Notes: generated by a model from the letters alone, not told the origin. Counted from the stretch's first letter, positions 7,883 to 17,690 are shown. The stretch is 64,000 bases of DNA from an uncultured Flavobacteriaceae bacterium (GCA_947501845.1 CANMXP010000004.1:216755-280754); one strand, 5' to 3'. Made by a program: numbers and translations.

Positions 7883-8902
7883 ATGAAACAAATTTTATTC
7901 ACTATAGTTGTACTTTTTACAATGTTTACCTGTAAAAACAATTCTAAAACTAATGAAGAAATAACGCAAACAAAAACGGTTAAAAAGTACCCAAGTGATG
8001 TTATCCCTTTTATGGGTAAATGGCAGATACTTTTAGGAGATGGTTCGCGTTCAGATTCCCTAGTAAATTTTGATAAACAAGCTTTTTTCTATGTTCAAAA
8101 TGAAGACGAAACAGATTGGGTAGTATACAAAACACCTAATTCAGGAATAACTTCTCCAAATTCAAGTAATACAAGGACTGAATTAGGAGAAAAAAAACGT
8201 TGGGTACCAGAAACAGGAGGTAAATTAACAGGAACATTAAAAGTACAGCATGTATCAACAACTGGTGATGCAAGGGTATCCTCTTCTTATTCGGTTGTAG
8301 TTGGTCAAATACATAGTGACGAAGGCCATGAAAATGAACCATTAAAGATCTTTTACAAAAAATTTCCTGGACACAAAAAAGGATCTGTTTTTTGGAATTA
8401 TGAAATAAATACAGAAGGCGATAATTCAGGTAGATGGGATTTCTCAACAGCTGTTTGGGGTTATGATTTTTCGGTAGTTGGAACAAGTCCAGAGACCTAT
8501 CCAGAAGAACCAAAAGATGGTATTGCTTTGGGTGAAGAATTTAGCTATGAAGTTAACGTTTATCAGGGTGTTATGTATCTAACCTTCACAAGAGAAGGCC
8601 GTCAACCTAAAAAGTTCATTAAAAATTTATTGAAATCGGATTTTTCAAAAAAATCAGATACACCTCAACAGGTATTGGAGGCATCTGTTTCAAAAGGTCG
8701 AGATGGTGTTGAACGTAAAAATGCCTATGCAGGCGAAAAACAGTTTTTTAAGCAGGGCGCTTATAATCAAGCTAACGGAAAAGCTACTAAATCAAAAACT
8801 TATAATGGAGACATCCCTAAGCAATATGAAAATGGAAGTTATGCAGAAGTCTGGTTTAAAAAAGCAACTTTAGGATCTGGAACATTGCCAAACAAAGAGT
8901 AA
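7883..8902 (+). CDS. Polysaccharide lyase family 7 alginate lyase (lipoprotein)
   Basis: A 339-residue lipoprotein (lipobox ending FTMFTC, Cys17) with a PL7 beta-jelly-roll. The three family motifs are present: RTELG (98-102), GQIH (141-144, catalytic His144) and FFKQGAYNQ (288-296, catalytic Tyr294). The first motif ends in Gly rather than the common Arg, as seen in one branch of the family. It starts 17 bp after PL6 and is co-transcribed. It would act on alginate as an endo- or exo-lyase at the outer membrane or periplasm. It is distant from the two PL7 genes at 17691 and 18621, which share much higher similarity to each other. Confidence 0.88.
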   Translation: MKQILFTIVVLFTMFTCKNNSKTNEEITQTKTVKKYPSDVIPFMGKWQILLGDGSRSDSLVNFDKQAFFYVQNEDETDWVVYKTPNSGITSPNSSNTRTELGEKKRWVPETGGKLTGTLKVQHVSTTGDARVSSSYSVVVGQIHSDEGHENEPLKIFYKKFPGHKKGSVFWNYEINTEGDNSGRWDFSTAVWGYDFSVVGTSPETYPEEPKDGIALGEEFSYEVNVYQGVMYLTFTREGRQPKKFIKNLLKSDFSKKSDTPQQVLEASVSKGRDGVERKNAYAGEKQFFKQGAYNQANGKATKSKTYNGDIPKQYENGSYAEVWFKKATLGSGTLPNKE

Positions 8903-9056
8903 TTAAATTCTGGTGATGCACTAAAAATAAAATATAAACTAGGTAACCTTTATAATGGAGTGCTAATTTTAATGACGATTTCAGTTATCTAAAACTCTTC
9001 CTTAAGAATAAAAAGGAGCATATGGATTGGAGCTTGTTATAATTTCAAATAATAAT

Positions 9057-11333
9057 ATGGAAGTATTAAAACATATAAAGTCAAGTTTTTTAATAGCACT
9101 TGTTATAGTTATTATCGTTTCGTGTAAAGAAAATGACAGTACTAAAAATATTGAGTCTTCTAAATTAGAGCACCCTAGTTTAATATTGACCCAACAAGGG
9201 GTTAAAGAAATTAGAGCTAACTTAGGTTCCTTACCCATTTTTGATGAATCCTTAGCGGAAACAAAAGTGGAGATAGATGCAGAAATAGAAAACGGCATTG
9301 AGGTACCAATTCCTAAAGATTATTCAGGTGGATACACACATGAGCGTCATAAAAAAAATTTTTTGATGATGCAGAAAGCTGGTGTTTTATACCAGATTTT
9401 AGATGATGAAACATATGCCAAATATGTAAAAGATATGTTGTTTGAATATGCGAAAATATATCCAACATTACCAGTACACCCTAAACCACGTTCGTACGCT
9501 AGAGGAAAACTGTTTTGGCAATGTTTAAACGATGCTAACTGGCTTGTCTATACTAGCCAAGCTTACGATTGTATTTATGATTTTCTAGCGGAAGCAGAAC
9601 GGAATACTTTAGAAAAAGATTTATTCAAACCGTTTGCAGATTTCATTTCAAAAGAAAACCCAAAGTTCTTTAACAGAGTTCACAACCACAGTACATGGGG
9701 TAATGCGGCTGTAGGAATGATGGCTTTAGCAATGGATGATGACAGCTTATTACAAAGAGCATTGTATGGTTATAAAGAAGCAAAAATAGACCCTAATTTA
9801 AAAGATGATGATGGTGGTTATATAAATAGAGATGGGAAAATGGGGTTCTTAGCAAATCTTTATGAACCATTTTCTCCAGATGGCTATTTTACTGAAGGGC
9901 CTTATTACCAACGTTATGCCTCTTATCCTTTTTTAATATTTGCTCAGGCGCTTCAAAATAAAAAACCTGAGCTAAAAGTTTTTCAGTATAAAGATAGTGT
10001 GCTTTTAAAGAGTGTTACAGCATTAATAAACCTATCCGATGCTAATGGCGAGTTCTTTTTATTGAACGATGCACAAAAAGGGATGTCTTATTATTCAAGA
10101 TCATTGGTTTCAGCAGTAGATATAGGGTATCATTTTGGAGGCAATAATTCAGAATTGTTAAGCATTGCAGAAAAGCAAGGAAAGGTAACCTTAGATGATG
10201 CAGGTTTAGCCGTAGCCTTAGGAATTAAAGAAGGAAAATTACAACCTTTTAATAAAAAATCTATCGAGTTATCTGACGGGCCAAATGGAGACCAAGGTGC
10301 TGTCGGTATTGTTAGAAGTGGTGATTTAGAATTGGTTTATAAATACACGGCCCATGGTTTAAGTCATGGACATTTCGATAAATTATCATATGCATTATTT
10401 GATGAAGGCGATGAAGTTGTGCAAGATTACGGATTAGCACGTTTTGTAAATATTGAACAAAAAGGCGGCGGAAATTATTTAAAGGAAAATAAGACTTGGG
10501 CTAAACAGACTATAGCGCACAATACTCTAGTTCAAAATGAAACCTCACATTTTAAAGGGAAGTATGATATAGGAAGCAAATACCATTCAGAAAAATATAT
10601 TTTTAGAGCTGAAAATATAAGTCTTCAGGTAGCTAGTGCCAAGGAGAATAATGCTTATCCCAGTACCCAACTTCATAGAACCATAGCTACCATTAAAGAT
10701 GAAGATTATAACAATCCGTATGTGTTGGATATCATGCGAGCAACTTCAGAAACTTCAAACCAATACGATTTGCCTTTTTACTATATCGGGCAAATCATGC
10801 AAACCAATTTTGAATATTCAAAACTGGATGTTCCTGAAGTTCTTGGGAAAAATCACGGCTATCAGCATTTGTACAAAGAAGCATCGGCTATAGCTGATGG
10901 CAATAATGTAAAGTTGAATTGGTTACTCAATAACAAATTCTACTCGTATACAGCAGTAACATCAAAAGGAGACGAAATTATTTTTGGTAGAATTGGTGCA
11001 AACGATCCCGAGTTTAATCTTAGAAATGAACCAACCTTAATCCTTAGAAAAAAGGATAATAAAGATGCGTTATTCGTTTCAACGGTTGAATCACACGGAA
11101 CTTATAGCCCAGTATCAGAATCAGCCGTTAATGCCTATAGTAACATCAAGAATATTCTTGTAGTTCATAATTCAACAGAATACACTGGTGTTGAAATTGA
11201 AATGAATGATGGAAAACAAAATCTATTCATTATTTCAAACGAAAATGCTAATACAGATAAAGAACACAACCTTACCGTAGAAAATGAAAACCATCAATGG
11301 AAAGGTCCATGTACATTAATAAATTTAAAATAA
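9057..11333 (+). CDS. Polysaccharide lyase family 17 oligoalginate lyase
   Basis: A 758-residue lipoprotein. I choose the ATG at 9057 because MEVLKHIKSS leads straight into a signal and lipobox (VIIVSC, Cys23), whereas the upstream ATG at 9027 adds polar residues in front. An N-terminal alpha/alpha toroid (residues ~30-360) carries the Asn-His pair NHSTWG and the DGYFTEGPYYQRY stretch. A C-terminal heparinase II/III-type beta domain carries HGHFDKLSY. These fit the Asn, His, Tyr, His set of PL17 enzymes, which release unsaturated monomers from the ends of alginate oligosaccharides. It supplies substrate to the KdgF-like cupin that follows 7 bp downstream. Confidence 0.92.
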   Translation: MEVLKHIKSSFLIALVIVIIVSCKENDSTKNIESSKLEHPSLILTQQGVKEIRANLGSLPIFDESLAETKVEIDAEIENGIEVPIPKDYSGGYTHERHKKNFLMMQKAGVLYQILDDETYAKYVKDMLFEYAKIYPTLPVHPKPRSYARGKLFWQCLNDANWLVYTSQAYDCIYDFLAEAERNTLEKDLFKPFADFISKENPKFFNRVHNHSTWGNAAVGMMALAMDDDSLLQRALYGYKEAKIDPNLKDDDGGYINRDGKMGFLANLYEPFSPDGYFTEGPYYQRYASYPFLIFAQALQNKKPELKVFQYKDSVLLKSVTALINLSDANGEFFLLNDAQKGMSYYSRSLVSAVDIGYHFGGNNSELLSIAEKQGKVTLDDAGLAVALGIKEGKLQPFNKKSIELSDGPNGDQGAVGIVRSGDLELVYKYTAHGLSHGHFDKLSYALFDEGDEVVQDYGLARFVNIEQKGGGNYLKENKTWAKQTIAHNTLVQNETSHFKGKYDIGSKYHSEKYIFRAENISLQVASAKENNAYPSTQLHRTIATIKDEDYNNPYVLDIMRATSETSNQYDLPFYYIGQIMQTNFEYSKLDVPEVLGKNHGYQHLYKEASAIADGNNVKLNWLLNNKFYSYTAVTSKGDEIIFGRIGANDPEFNLRNEPTLILRKKDNKDALFVSTVESHGTYSPVSESAVNAYSNIKNILVVHNSTEYTGVEIEMNDGKQNLFIISNENANTDKEHNLTVENENHQWKGPCTLINLK

Positions 11334-11340
11334 AACGAAT

Positions 11341-11688
11341 ATGAAAAGTTTCGGATCAAGTAAAGAATTTTTATTAGATGAAGCCCAAGACTGGGAACCA
11401 GTAGGAGAAGGCGTAAAAAGAAAAATCATGGGTTATGATGACAAAATCATGCTTGTAAAAGTACACTTTGAAGCAGGTGGTATAGGTTACGAACACAAAC
11501 ATTATCATTCTCAAGTAACATATTGCCTGGATGGCGAATGGGAATTTACCATTGGAGGCGTAACACAAACTGTAAAAGATGGTGATTCTGTATACATTCC
11601 ACCAAACGTACTTCATGGCGCAAAATGTACAAAAGCAGGTATACTAATTGATGTTTTCAGCCCTATTCGCGAAGATTTCATGGAATAA
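11341..11688 (+). CDS. kdgF: Cupin protein, KdgF-like unsaturated uronate ring-opening enzyme
   Basis: A 115-residue cytoplasmic single-domain cupin. KdgF enzymes open the ring of 4,5-unsaturated uronate released by exolytic lyases to give 4-deoxy-L-erythro-5-hexoseulose uronate (DEH). Candidate metal ligands are His52, His54/His56 and Gln58 in YEHKHYHSQ, and His92 in PPNVLHG. The size and the place directly after an exolytic PL17 lyase match other alginate loci. It is the last gene of the first alginate operon. It lacks a signal peptide. Confidence 0.85.
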   Translation: MKSFGSSKEFLLDEAQDWEPVGEGVKRKIMGYDDKIMLVKVHFEAGGIGYEHKHYHSQVTYCLDGEWEFTIGGVTQTVKDGDSVYIPPNVLHGAKCTKAGILIDVFSPIREDFME

Positions 11689-11696
11689 CACTGTTA

Positions 11697-11720
11697 AAAT
11701 TTTTGTTTTAACAAAAATTT
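11697..11720. terminator. Perfect hairpin at the kdgF end, overlapping the susC promoter
   Basis: AAATTTTTGTT and AACAAAAATTT form an 11-bp perfect stem with a 2-base loop, 8 bp after the kdgF stop. It may end the first operon. It also spans the -33 element and spacer of the next promoter (11702-11732), so part of the symmetry may be incidental to the promoter. Confidence 0.45.
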
Positions 11721-11767
11721 AATATATATTTGGTAAACCAATCTGGAAAACCAATTTGGTTTTCCAA
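11702..11767 (+). promoter_or_regulatory. susC promoter with triple 13-bp operator array
   Basis: TTTG at 11702-11705, a 19-bp spacer and TATATTTG at 11725-11732, with the operator array beginning at the TTTG of the -7 element. The units are 11729-11741 TTTGGTAAACCAA, 11742-11754 TCTGGAAAACCAA and 11755-11767 TTTGGTTTTCCAA, the third being the opposite half-symmetry. Spacing and overlap are identical to the array at 5174-5239. The implied leader from here to the susC ATG is about 300 nt. Confidence 0.82.
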
Positions 11768-11821
11768 AAACTAAATGTATAACACTTCTAAAAAATCATT
11801 TCTATATGAATTAAAAATGAA

Positions 11822-11881
11822 AAAAGGATAGGTGCACGCCTATCCTTTTAAACAATTTACTTCTTGTTGGAGGGAAGTAAA
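11822..11881 (+). ncRNA. Structured leader element upstream of susC (copy 1)
   Basis: Two hairpins lie in the susC 5' leader. The first has a perfect 11-bp stem AAAAGGATAGG/CCTATCCTTTT with loop TGCACG (11822-11849). The second pairs TTTACTTC (11856-11863) with GAAGTAAA (11874-11881) around a GGAGG-containing loop. GGTGCACGCC and TTGGAGGGAAGTAAA recur exactly before the MFS gene at 20541-20599. It is followed by about 160 nt of leader before the ATG. It has no U-run, so it is not a simple terminator. It matches no RNA family known to me. Confidence 0.55.
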
Positions 11882-12044
11882 AATTTAATACACATTATTG
11901 CTATACAATAAATATGCATTTTCAAAATTACAAAAATTTGTTGGAAGATCTGTTTTTATTTAGCGATTGATGTTAGTTGATAAACCGATGTATTAGTAAA
12001 AAAATACTAATCAGACTAAACAATTTTAACTAAAAAGACAAATT

Positions 12045-15000
12045 ATGAATTTAAAATTTAAGCTAACTCTAATTACAATACTGTTTTTCAATATTGTATT
12101 GATTGCACAGAGAGGAATTACTGTTAAGGGGGCAGTAGTGTCTGCCTCAGATAACGTTCCGATTCCAGGTGTAAATGTAATTGTGCTGAACACTACTAAA
12201 GGAACTACAACAGATTTTGATGGTAACTACCAGATTAAGGTTGATAAAGGTGATGCTTTACAATTTTCTTATATTGGATTTCAATCTCAAACTGTAATAG
12301 TTGGAGATCAAACAACAATTAATGTATCGCTAACCGAAGATTTAGCGAAACTTGATGAGGTTGTTGTTGTTGGATACGGTACTCAAAAGAAATCACATTT
12401 AACAGGATCTATTTCAAAAATAACTAATGAGAACTTAGATCAAATTGCTGTAGCAAGGGTTGATGATGCTTTAGTTGGGCAAGTGTCTGGTGTAAATATT
12501 CAAGCTACTGATGGTTCTGCGGGTGCTGCACCTACTATTACTATTCGTGGTGTTGGTTCTATGGCTGGTGACTCTACACCTTTAATTGTAGTTGACGGGG
12601 TAATAGTAGACTCAGATTTTTTAAGTACACTAAACATGAATGATGTAGCATCCTTTGAAATTTTAAAAGATGCAGCATCTTCTTCTATTTATGGTTCTAA
12701 AGGTTCTAATGGTATTATTATGATTACCATGAAAGAAGGTGTTGAGGGAAAAACACGTTTCAATTATAGCACCTTTGTTGGTTTTAAAGAAGCCAGACAT
12801 AGTGATGCCTATACTTTTTCTATTGCGGAAACGGCGGCAGCTGAGTTGGAAGCAAATGGCGTATTATCAGACAGAACAAGATACAAGCAACTAATTGGTG
12901 TTGATCGTTCTTGGCAAGATGTTATTTTTGATGGAGGTACTATTACATCTCACTCACTTTCGTTAAGAGGAGGTAATTCCAAAACAAAATATAGTATGAG
13001 TGCTAACTATTCTGATGATGAAGGTGTTTTATTAACAGATTACTTTAAAAGATATGGCGCAAGGCTTAAAGTTGACACTAAGATAAATGATAAGCTAAAA
13101 GTTGGTGTTAGTTTTACACCATCTTACACTATAAGAAGACGTTTTGATGGTTCTACACATGATATTAACAGACAAACAAACTGGTTACCTGTGTATCATG
13201 ATGCAAATACCATTCGGTATGTAGACAGAAATATTTACCCCGATGTTCAAATTGGAGATTATGCGACGCAGCGTCATTTTGATAATTACGATTTATATGG
13301 AGATGGTAGTGCGCTTGTAGATATTAGTAATACATCTAATACCAATCCAGCAGCTAAGGTAATAGAACGTGAGCGTTTTGATAAAAAATTCAAAATGTTC
13401 GGAAGTGTTTATGGTGATTACTCAATCATTCCAGGGTTGAATTTTAGAACCATGTTATCAGGGTCGGTTCAGGATACCAAAAGAACAAGGTGGCAAGGAG
13501 TACTATCAAGTAGAAACGGAGCTGCAGGAACAAGAATGGATGAAATTACTCAAAGAAATATTTACTTTATTTGGGATAACTTCCTTAATTATAATGCCAC
13601 TATAGGAAAGCATGACATTGGAGCTACGCTTGGTGTGGTTCTTGAAGATACAGATGCTTTTAATTCAAGCATAACAGGTACAGGTTATACCAATGATGCC
13701 GTAAAACAAATCACAAATGCTGCTTTAATTTCTGCAGCAGATGCATTTGAATGGGAGAAAAGAGGTATTTCTTATGTATCGAGACTTAACTATGCGTACG
13801 ATAATAAATACTTGGCTTCTTTAAGTTTTAGACGTGACGGAAGTTCAATCTTCGGTTCAGAATATAAGTATGGTAACTTCCCTGCTGCTTCTATTGGTTG
13901 GAATGTATCTAATGAAAGTTTCCTTGAGGATAGTGAGGTCGTTAGTAATTTAAAGCTAAGAGCCAGTTATGGTGTTACAGGGAATGATCGTTTAAATACA
14001 GGTAGTATTGACCCAGATGGAAACAACACGTCTAATAGCTTGAGTACAGGTAATATCTTAGTGGATTACTATCCTTATTTAGCCTTATTAGCTGCCACTA
14101 CTTCTAGTATTGATGGAAGTATTACATCTGGTTTTGCGCCTTTAAACATAGCAAACCCTGAACTAAAATGGGAAAGACTGGTTGAGTTTAACCCTGGTAT
14201 TGATTTCGGTTTATTTAACAATCGTATAACAGGTTCAGTTGATTACTATGAGCGAACAAGTGATCAGTTATTATTAAACAATCCAATTTCTTATACTACT
14301 GGATTCAATAGTGCTTTGGTAAATTTGGGAGAAGTTAAAAACGAAGGTCTTGAGTTTGAGTTAAGAACTAGAAACATATCTTCTGAAGGTTTTAGCTGGA
14401 AATCTGGTATACTGGTTACTACTAACAAAAACACATTAGTTGATTTTGCCGATTCAAACGGGCAAATTACCAATATAGATGAAAAAAGAGCTGCTGAGTG
14501 GATTAACTTAGAAGGGTTACCAATTTCGACATACTATGGTTGGGTTGTAGATAGAGATATTCCATTAGAATATTTGAATAATGCATACCATCCAATTGGT
14601 GGTGAAGCACAAGATGTGTATGTTAAAGATTTAAATGGAGATGGTATTATTGATGATGAAGATAAAGCTCCATTAGGGAATCCATATCCAGAATTGATCT
14701 GGAGTTTTACAAATGAGTTTAAAATTGGACAAGTAGACTTCAGTTTCATGTTCCAAGGTTCTCATGGTGCAGAAGTAAGAAATATGGGAGATCAATATTT
14801 GTTTAATCATTTTAATAGTTCTCAGGATTTTAACACCACAACAACACCTGATCAACAATTCATTAAGCAAAAAATCTTTACAGACGACATTATTCAAGAT
14901 GCATCTTACATTGCATTGCGTAATGTAAACATAGGATACAATTTCCCAAAAGATGTATTATCTAAGTTCAACATTACTAATTTAAGAGTATATGCTTCTG

Positions 15001-15149
15001 GACAAAACTTAATGTACAAAACGGCAGATGATTATACAGGTTTCAATCCAGAATCTCTAGACAAAACAAGTCCGACCAATTATGGATACCAAAGAGCTGG
15101 TTCTCCAATATTTAGAACGATTTCATTCGGATTAAACTTAGACTTTTAA
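12045..15149 (+). CDS. SusC-family TonB-dependent outer-membrane transporter
   Basis: A 1034-residue outer-membrane protein. A signal peptide ends near VLIAQ (residue 22). A carboxypeptidase-regulatory-like domain follows (residues ~26-100, GVNVIVLNTTKGTTTDFDG), then the TonB box region LDEVVVVGYGTQKK, a plug domain (residues ~115-230) and a 22-strand barrel ending in an aromatic residue (Phe1034). Length and order are typical of SusC. Paired with SusD 25 bp downstream, it would import alginate oligosaccharides after surface cleavage. Expression is probably set by the operator array at 11729-11767 and perhaps by the leader RNA element. Confidence 0.95.
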   Translation: MNLKFKLTLITILFFNIVLIAQRGITVKGAVVSASDNVPIPGVNVIVLNTTKGTTTDFDGNYQIKVDKGDALQFSYIGFQSQTVIVGDQTTINVSLTEDLAKLDEVVVVGYGTQKKSHLTGSISKITNENLDQIAVARVDDALVGQVSGVNIQATDGSAGAAPTITIRGVGSMAGDSTPLIVVDGVIVDSDFLSTLNMNDVASFEILKDAASSSIYGSKGSNGIIMITMKEGVEGKTRFNYSTFVGFKEARHSDAYTFSIAETAAAELEANGVLSDRTRYKQLIGVDRSWQDVIFDGGTITSHSLSLRGGNSKTKYSMSANYSDDEGVLLTDYFKRYGARLKVDTKINDKLKVGVSFTPSYTIRRRFDGSTHDINRQTNWLPVYHDANTIRYVDRNIYPDVQIGDYATQRHFDNYDLYGDGSALVDISNTSNTNPAAKVIERERFDKKFKMFGSVYGDYSIIPGLNFRTMLSGSVQDTKRTRWQGVLSSRNGAAGTRMDEITQRNIYFIWDNFLNYNATIGKHDIGATLGVVLEDTDAFNSSITGTGYTNDAVKQITNAALISAADAFEWEKRGISYVSRLNYAYDNKYLASLSFRRDGSSIFGSEYKYGNFPAASIGWNVSNESFLEDSEVVSNLKLRASYGVTGNDRLNTGSIDPDGNNTSNSLSTGNILVDYYPYLALLAATTSSIDGSITSGFAPLNIANPELKWERLVEFNPGIDFGLFNNRITGSVDYYERTSDQLLLNNPISYTTGFNSALVNLGEVKNEGLEFELRTRNISSEGFSWKSGILVTTNKNTLVDFADSNGQITNIDEKRAAEWINLEGLPISTYYGWVVDRDIPLEYLNNAYHPIGGEAQDVYVKDLNGDGIIDDEDKAPLGNPYPELIWSFTNEFKIGQVDFSFMFQGSHGAEVRNMGDQYLFNHFNSSQDFNTTTTPDQQFIKQKIFTDDIIQDASYIALRNVNIGYNFPKDVLSKFNITNLRVYASGQNLMYKTADDYTGFNPESLDKTSPTNYGYQRAGSPIFRTISFGLNLDF

Positions 15150-15174
15150 TAAGACACATTAAAAATATATTATC

Positions 15175-16608
15175 ATGAAAAACATAAAATTTATAATAAT
15201 AATATGGCTTGTTGGTGTAATCTCATCTTGTAGTGAGGATTATTTAAATCCTATCCCTAGCTCTGGTATAACATCAGCGTCTTATTATACAAACGCAGAT
15301 GAAGTAGAAACAGCTTTAATTGCAATATATGATGGTGTTCAAGGCGTTAACAGCACGAGAACCCAAGATTTACACGCTATACAGTACGAATTCTATCTTA
15401 CAGAAATGCGAAGTGATAACACACGTACTAAAAGTCAAGAAGGTGAAGCCGCTCAATTCGAGTTTTATAATGTAGAAGCTACAAACGGTATCGTTTCTAA
15501 TTACTATGGAAGCTTTTTCAACGTTATTATGAGAGCTAACGTTGTTTTAGACAACTTAGGTGTGGTTACAGATTCTGGTACCGCTGTGGCTTTTGAAGCA
15601 GAAGCTAAATTTTTAAGAGCTTATGCATATTTTAATTTAGTTAGATTATTTGGAGATCTACCATTAATCGATAAGGTAATTACTCCTCTAGATAAAGAAG
15701 TTCAATTTACAAGACAACCAGTATCTGCTATCTATGCTTTAATTGAAAGCGATTTAGAAACAGCTGTTGCTGGTTTGGATAACGGTAACAAAACTAGAGC
15801 ATCCAAAGCTGCCGCTCAGACGCTTTTAGCTAAAGTGTATCTTACACATAGCAAAAACTATTCTCAAGCGCAAGGGCTTTGTGAGGACGTCATGGAAAGT
15901 GGGTTTAGTTTAATGACAAACTTTAACGATGTTTTCTATAGTGAGAGAAATGCTGAAATCATTTTCGCCATAGGTTTTGAGTCTGGCTTAACTGCTGATA
16001 GTCAAAACTTCTCTGCCGAATTTTTAAATGGGGTGGGTAGAACCGTTGGTGTAAACTATGTTACACAAAGTGCAGCCACTGCTCTAGATGAAAATGGAGG
16101 AGACAGAACACAATATTCTTATAGGATCGATCCATTTCAAGTAAGTCAAAGACAAAGTATAAAATATTTACCAGACGGTAAAGATGGTGGAGCAGACGGA
16201 AAAACTTTTGAAGAAGGGGATCCTAGATTAGCTGGTAACGATTGGATTGTTTTAAGATATGCTGATGTGTTGTTAATGCATGTTGAAGCTATTATGGCAG
16301 GAGCGGCAGACACATCAAGTTCTAATGCTTTAGATTCCTTTAATATAATTAGAAACAGAGCAGGTTTAGATGATGACGATGATGGTACAATTACTGTTGA
16401 AGAATTACTATTAGAAAGACGTGTAGAATTAGCTTTTGAAAACCAAAGATTATTTGATCTTATTCGCTTAGGACAAGCAGAATCTGTCTTATCAACGTTT
16501 TCAGCTGATAATGGTTTAGGGTATTCTTCAACAGATTTATTATTGCCCATTCCACAGAGAGAAATTAACTTAAGCCAAGGCTTAATGAGCCAGAATCCTG
16601 GTTATTAA
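15175..16608 (+). CDS. SusD-family surface glycan-binding lipoprotein (RagB/SusD)
   Basis: A 477-residue lipoprotein with lipobox ending VISSC (Cys19). The SusD-type N-terminus (SYYTNADEVETALIAIYDG) precedes a TPR-like helical domain and the RagB/SusD C-terminal segment (WIVLRYADVLLMHVEA and RRVELAFENQRLFDLIR). It forms the lid on the SusC barrel and binds alginate oligosaccharide. The spacing of 25 bp to susC and shared orientation support a common transcript. Confidence 0.94.
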   Translation: MKNIKFIIIIWLVGVISSCSEDYLNPIPSSGITSASYYTNADEVETALIAIYDGVQGVNSTRTQDLHAIQYEFYLTEMRSDNTRTKSQEGEAAQFEFYNVEATNGIVSNYYGSFFNVIMRANVVLDNLGVVTDSGTAVAFEAEAKFLRAYAYFNLVRLFGDLPLIDKVITPLDKEVQFTRQPVSAIYALIESDLETAVAGLDNGNKTRASKAAAQTLLAKVYLTHSKNYSQAQGLCEDVMESGFSLMTNFNDVFYSERNAEIIFAIGFESGLTADSQNFSAEFLNGVGRTVGVNYVTQSAATALDENGGDRTQYSYRIDPFQVSQRQSIKYLPDGKDGGADGKTFEEGDPRLAGNDWIVLRYADVLLMHVEAIMAGAADTSSSNALDSFNIIRNRAGLDDDDDGTITVEELLLERRVELAFENQRLFDLIRLGQAESVLSTFSADNGLGYSSTDLLLPIPQREINLSQGLMSQNPGY

Positions 16609-16642
16609 TAATTATACAAGCCTTAATTTAAATAAAGAAAAC

Positions 16643-17653
16643 ATGAAAAAAATGAGTGATTTAAATAAGAACATAGCGAAGTCTATGTTGGCTATCACAG
16701 CTATTCTGGCCTTTAGTCTGTGGTCTTGTGATCCAACAATAGAGTCTTTGTCATATGATTTGCCAGACGCAAACTCTAAAGTAGACCTTACACCTCCAGC
16801 AGCTAGCTTTTCTGCTGCTGTTACGGCTGATTATTTAACATATACTTTTGCAAATACATCCATTAGTGCCACAGATTATAGTTGGGATTTTGGTGATGGC
16901 AATACAGTAACAACCAAAGATGCTACTAATACCTTCCCTTCGGTAGGGACATATACAGTAACTTTAACCGCTTCAGATAAGTTAGGGGTTGCTAGTATTT
17001 TTTCTACAGATATAGAGGTCGTTGAGCCTCCCACTCCAGCGGCTATAGTGCCAGTAATTGTTAATGCAGATTTTGACAAACTTCCGAAATCTTCTGGATC
17101 AGATTGTGCTTGTTCGGCGTGGATTAACAAAAGTTTAGGAGCCCAAGGTGAGTCTTCTTCAGGTAACGGAGGATCAGATAATGTTGTTAAGTATGATAAT
17201 GATGAGCAAGATTTAACCTACCAAGAATTTGAGATTAGTCCAAACACAGATTATTCAATTACATTGGTTGCGGCTTGGAAAGCTTTAGAAAGTGGAACAT
17301 TTCCTAGTCAATTAGAAATAAGAGTACTTGCAGGAGAAGGCTATGTAGACGGGTATACTCCAGTTTATTATGCTACAACAGCTGAATATCCTCAAGAAGG
17401 ATTCGGTTATACTTCTGTAGCGCAAATGGAAGACCCAGACAACAATCTTTTTACTCAGGTAATAGACCATCCTAATGATACAAGTTATCTTACTTTAACC
17501 TATTCATTTAATACAGGAAACAATAGTAGTGTTGCTTTAGTGATGAGAGGTGTTGGTGGAGATGGTACGCCAAGTGACGATAAAGGGTTCTTATGGAACA
17601 GTGGCGAAGAAGAAATAAGAGTGGACTCTGTTGTTGTAGAACCTATAGATTGA
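16643..17653 (+). CDS. PKD-domain surface lipoprotein, SusE/F-position glycan-binding protein
   Basis: A 336-residue lipoprotein with lipobox ending SLWSC (Cys29). ATG codons at 16643 and 16652 are both possible starts. Residues ~50-130 form a PKD domain (YSWDFGDGN, GTYTVTLTASD). Residues ~135-336 form a jelly-roll-like domain resembling carbohydrate-binding modules, with cysteines in SDCACSA. It sits directly after SusD, where SusE/F-type surface binders usually lie. The role in alginate capture is inferred from position; no catalytic signature is seen. Confidence 0.8.
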   Translation: MKKMSDLNKNIAKSMLAITAILAFSLWSCDPTIESLSYDLPDANSKVDLTPPAASFSAAVTADYLTYTFANTSISATDYSWDFGDGNTVTTKDATNTFPSVGTYTVTLTASDKLGVASIFSTDIEVVEPPTPAAIVPVIVNADFDKLPKSSGSDCACSAWINKSLGAQGESSSGNGGSDNVVKYDNDEQDLTYQEFEISPNTDYSITLVAAWKALESGTFPSQLEIRVLAGEGYVDGYTPVYYATTAEYPQEGFGYTSVAQMEDPDNNLFTQVIDHPNDTSYLTLTYSFNTGNNSSVALVMRGVGGDGTPSDDKGFLWNSGEEEIRVDSVVVEPID

Positions 17654-17690
17654 AGTTAAGTAGAATTAATAATAGCTTAGTTAATACACC

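Noticed and set aside
8136..8513. 125-codon minus-strand ORF within the PL7 gene
   Set aside because: It is a shadow of the coding frame; the plus-strand protein has all PL7 motifs.
16146..16550. 134-codon minus-strand ORF within susD
   Set aside because: Shadow frame; low-complexity Ser/Asn-rich translation and no recognisable domain.
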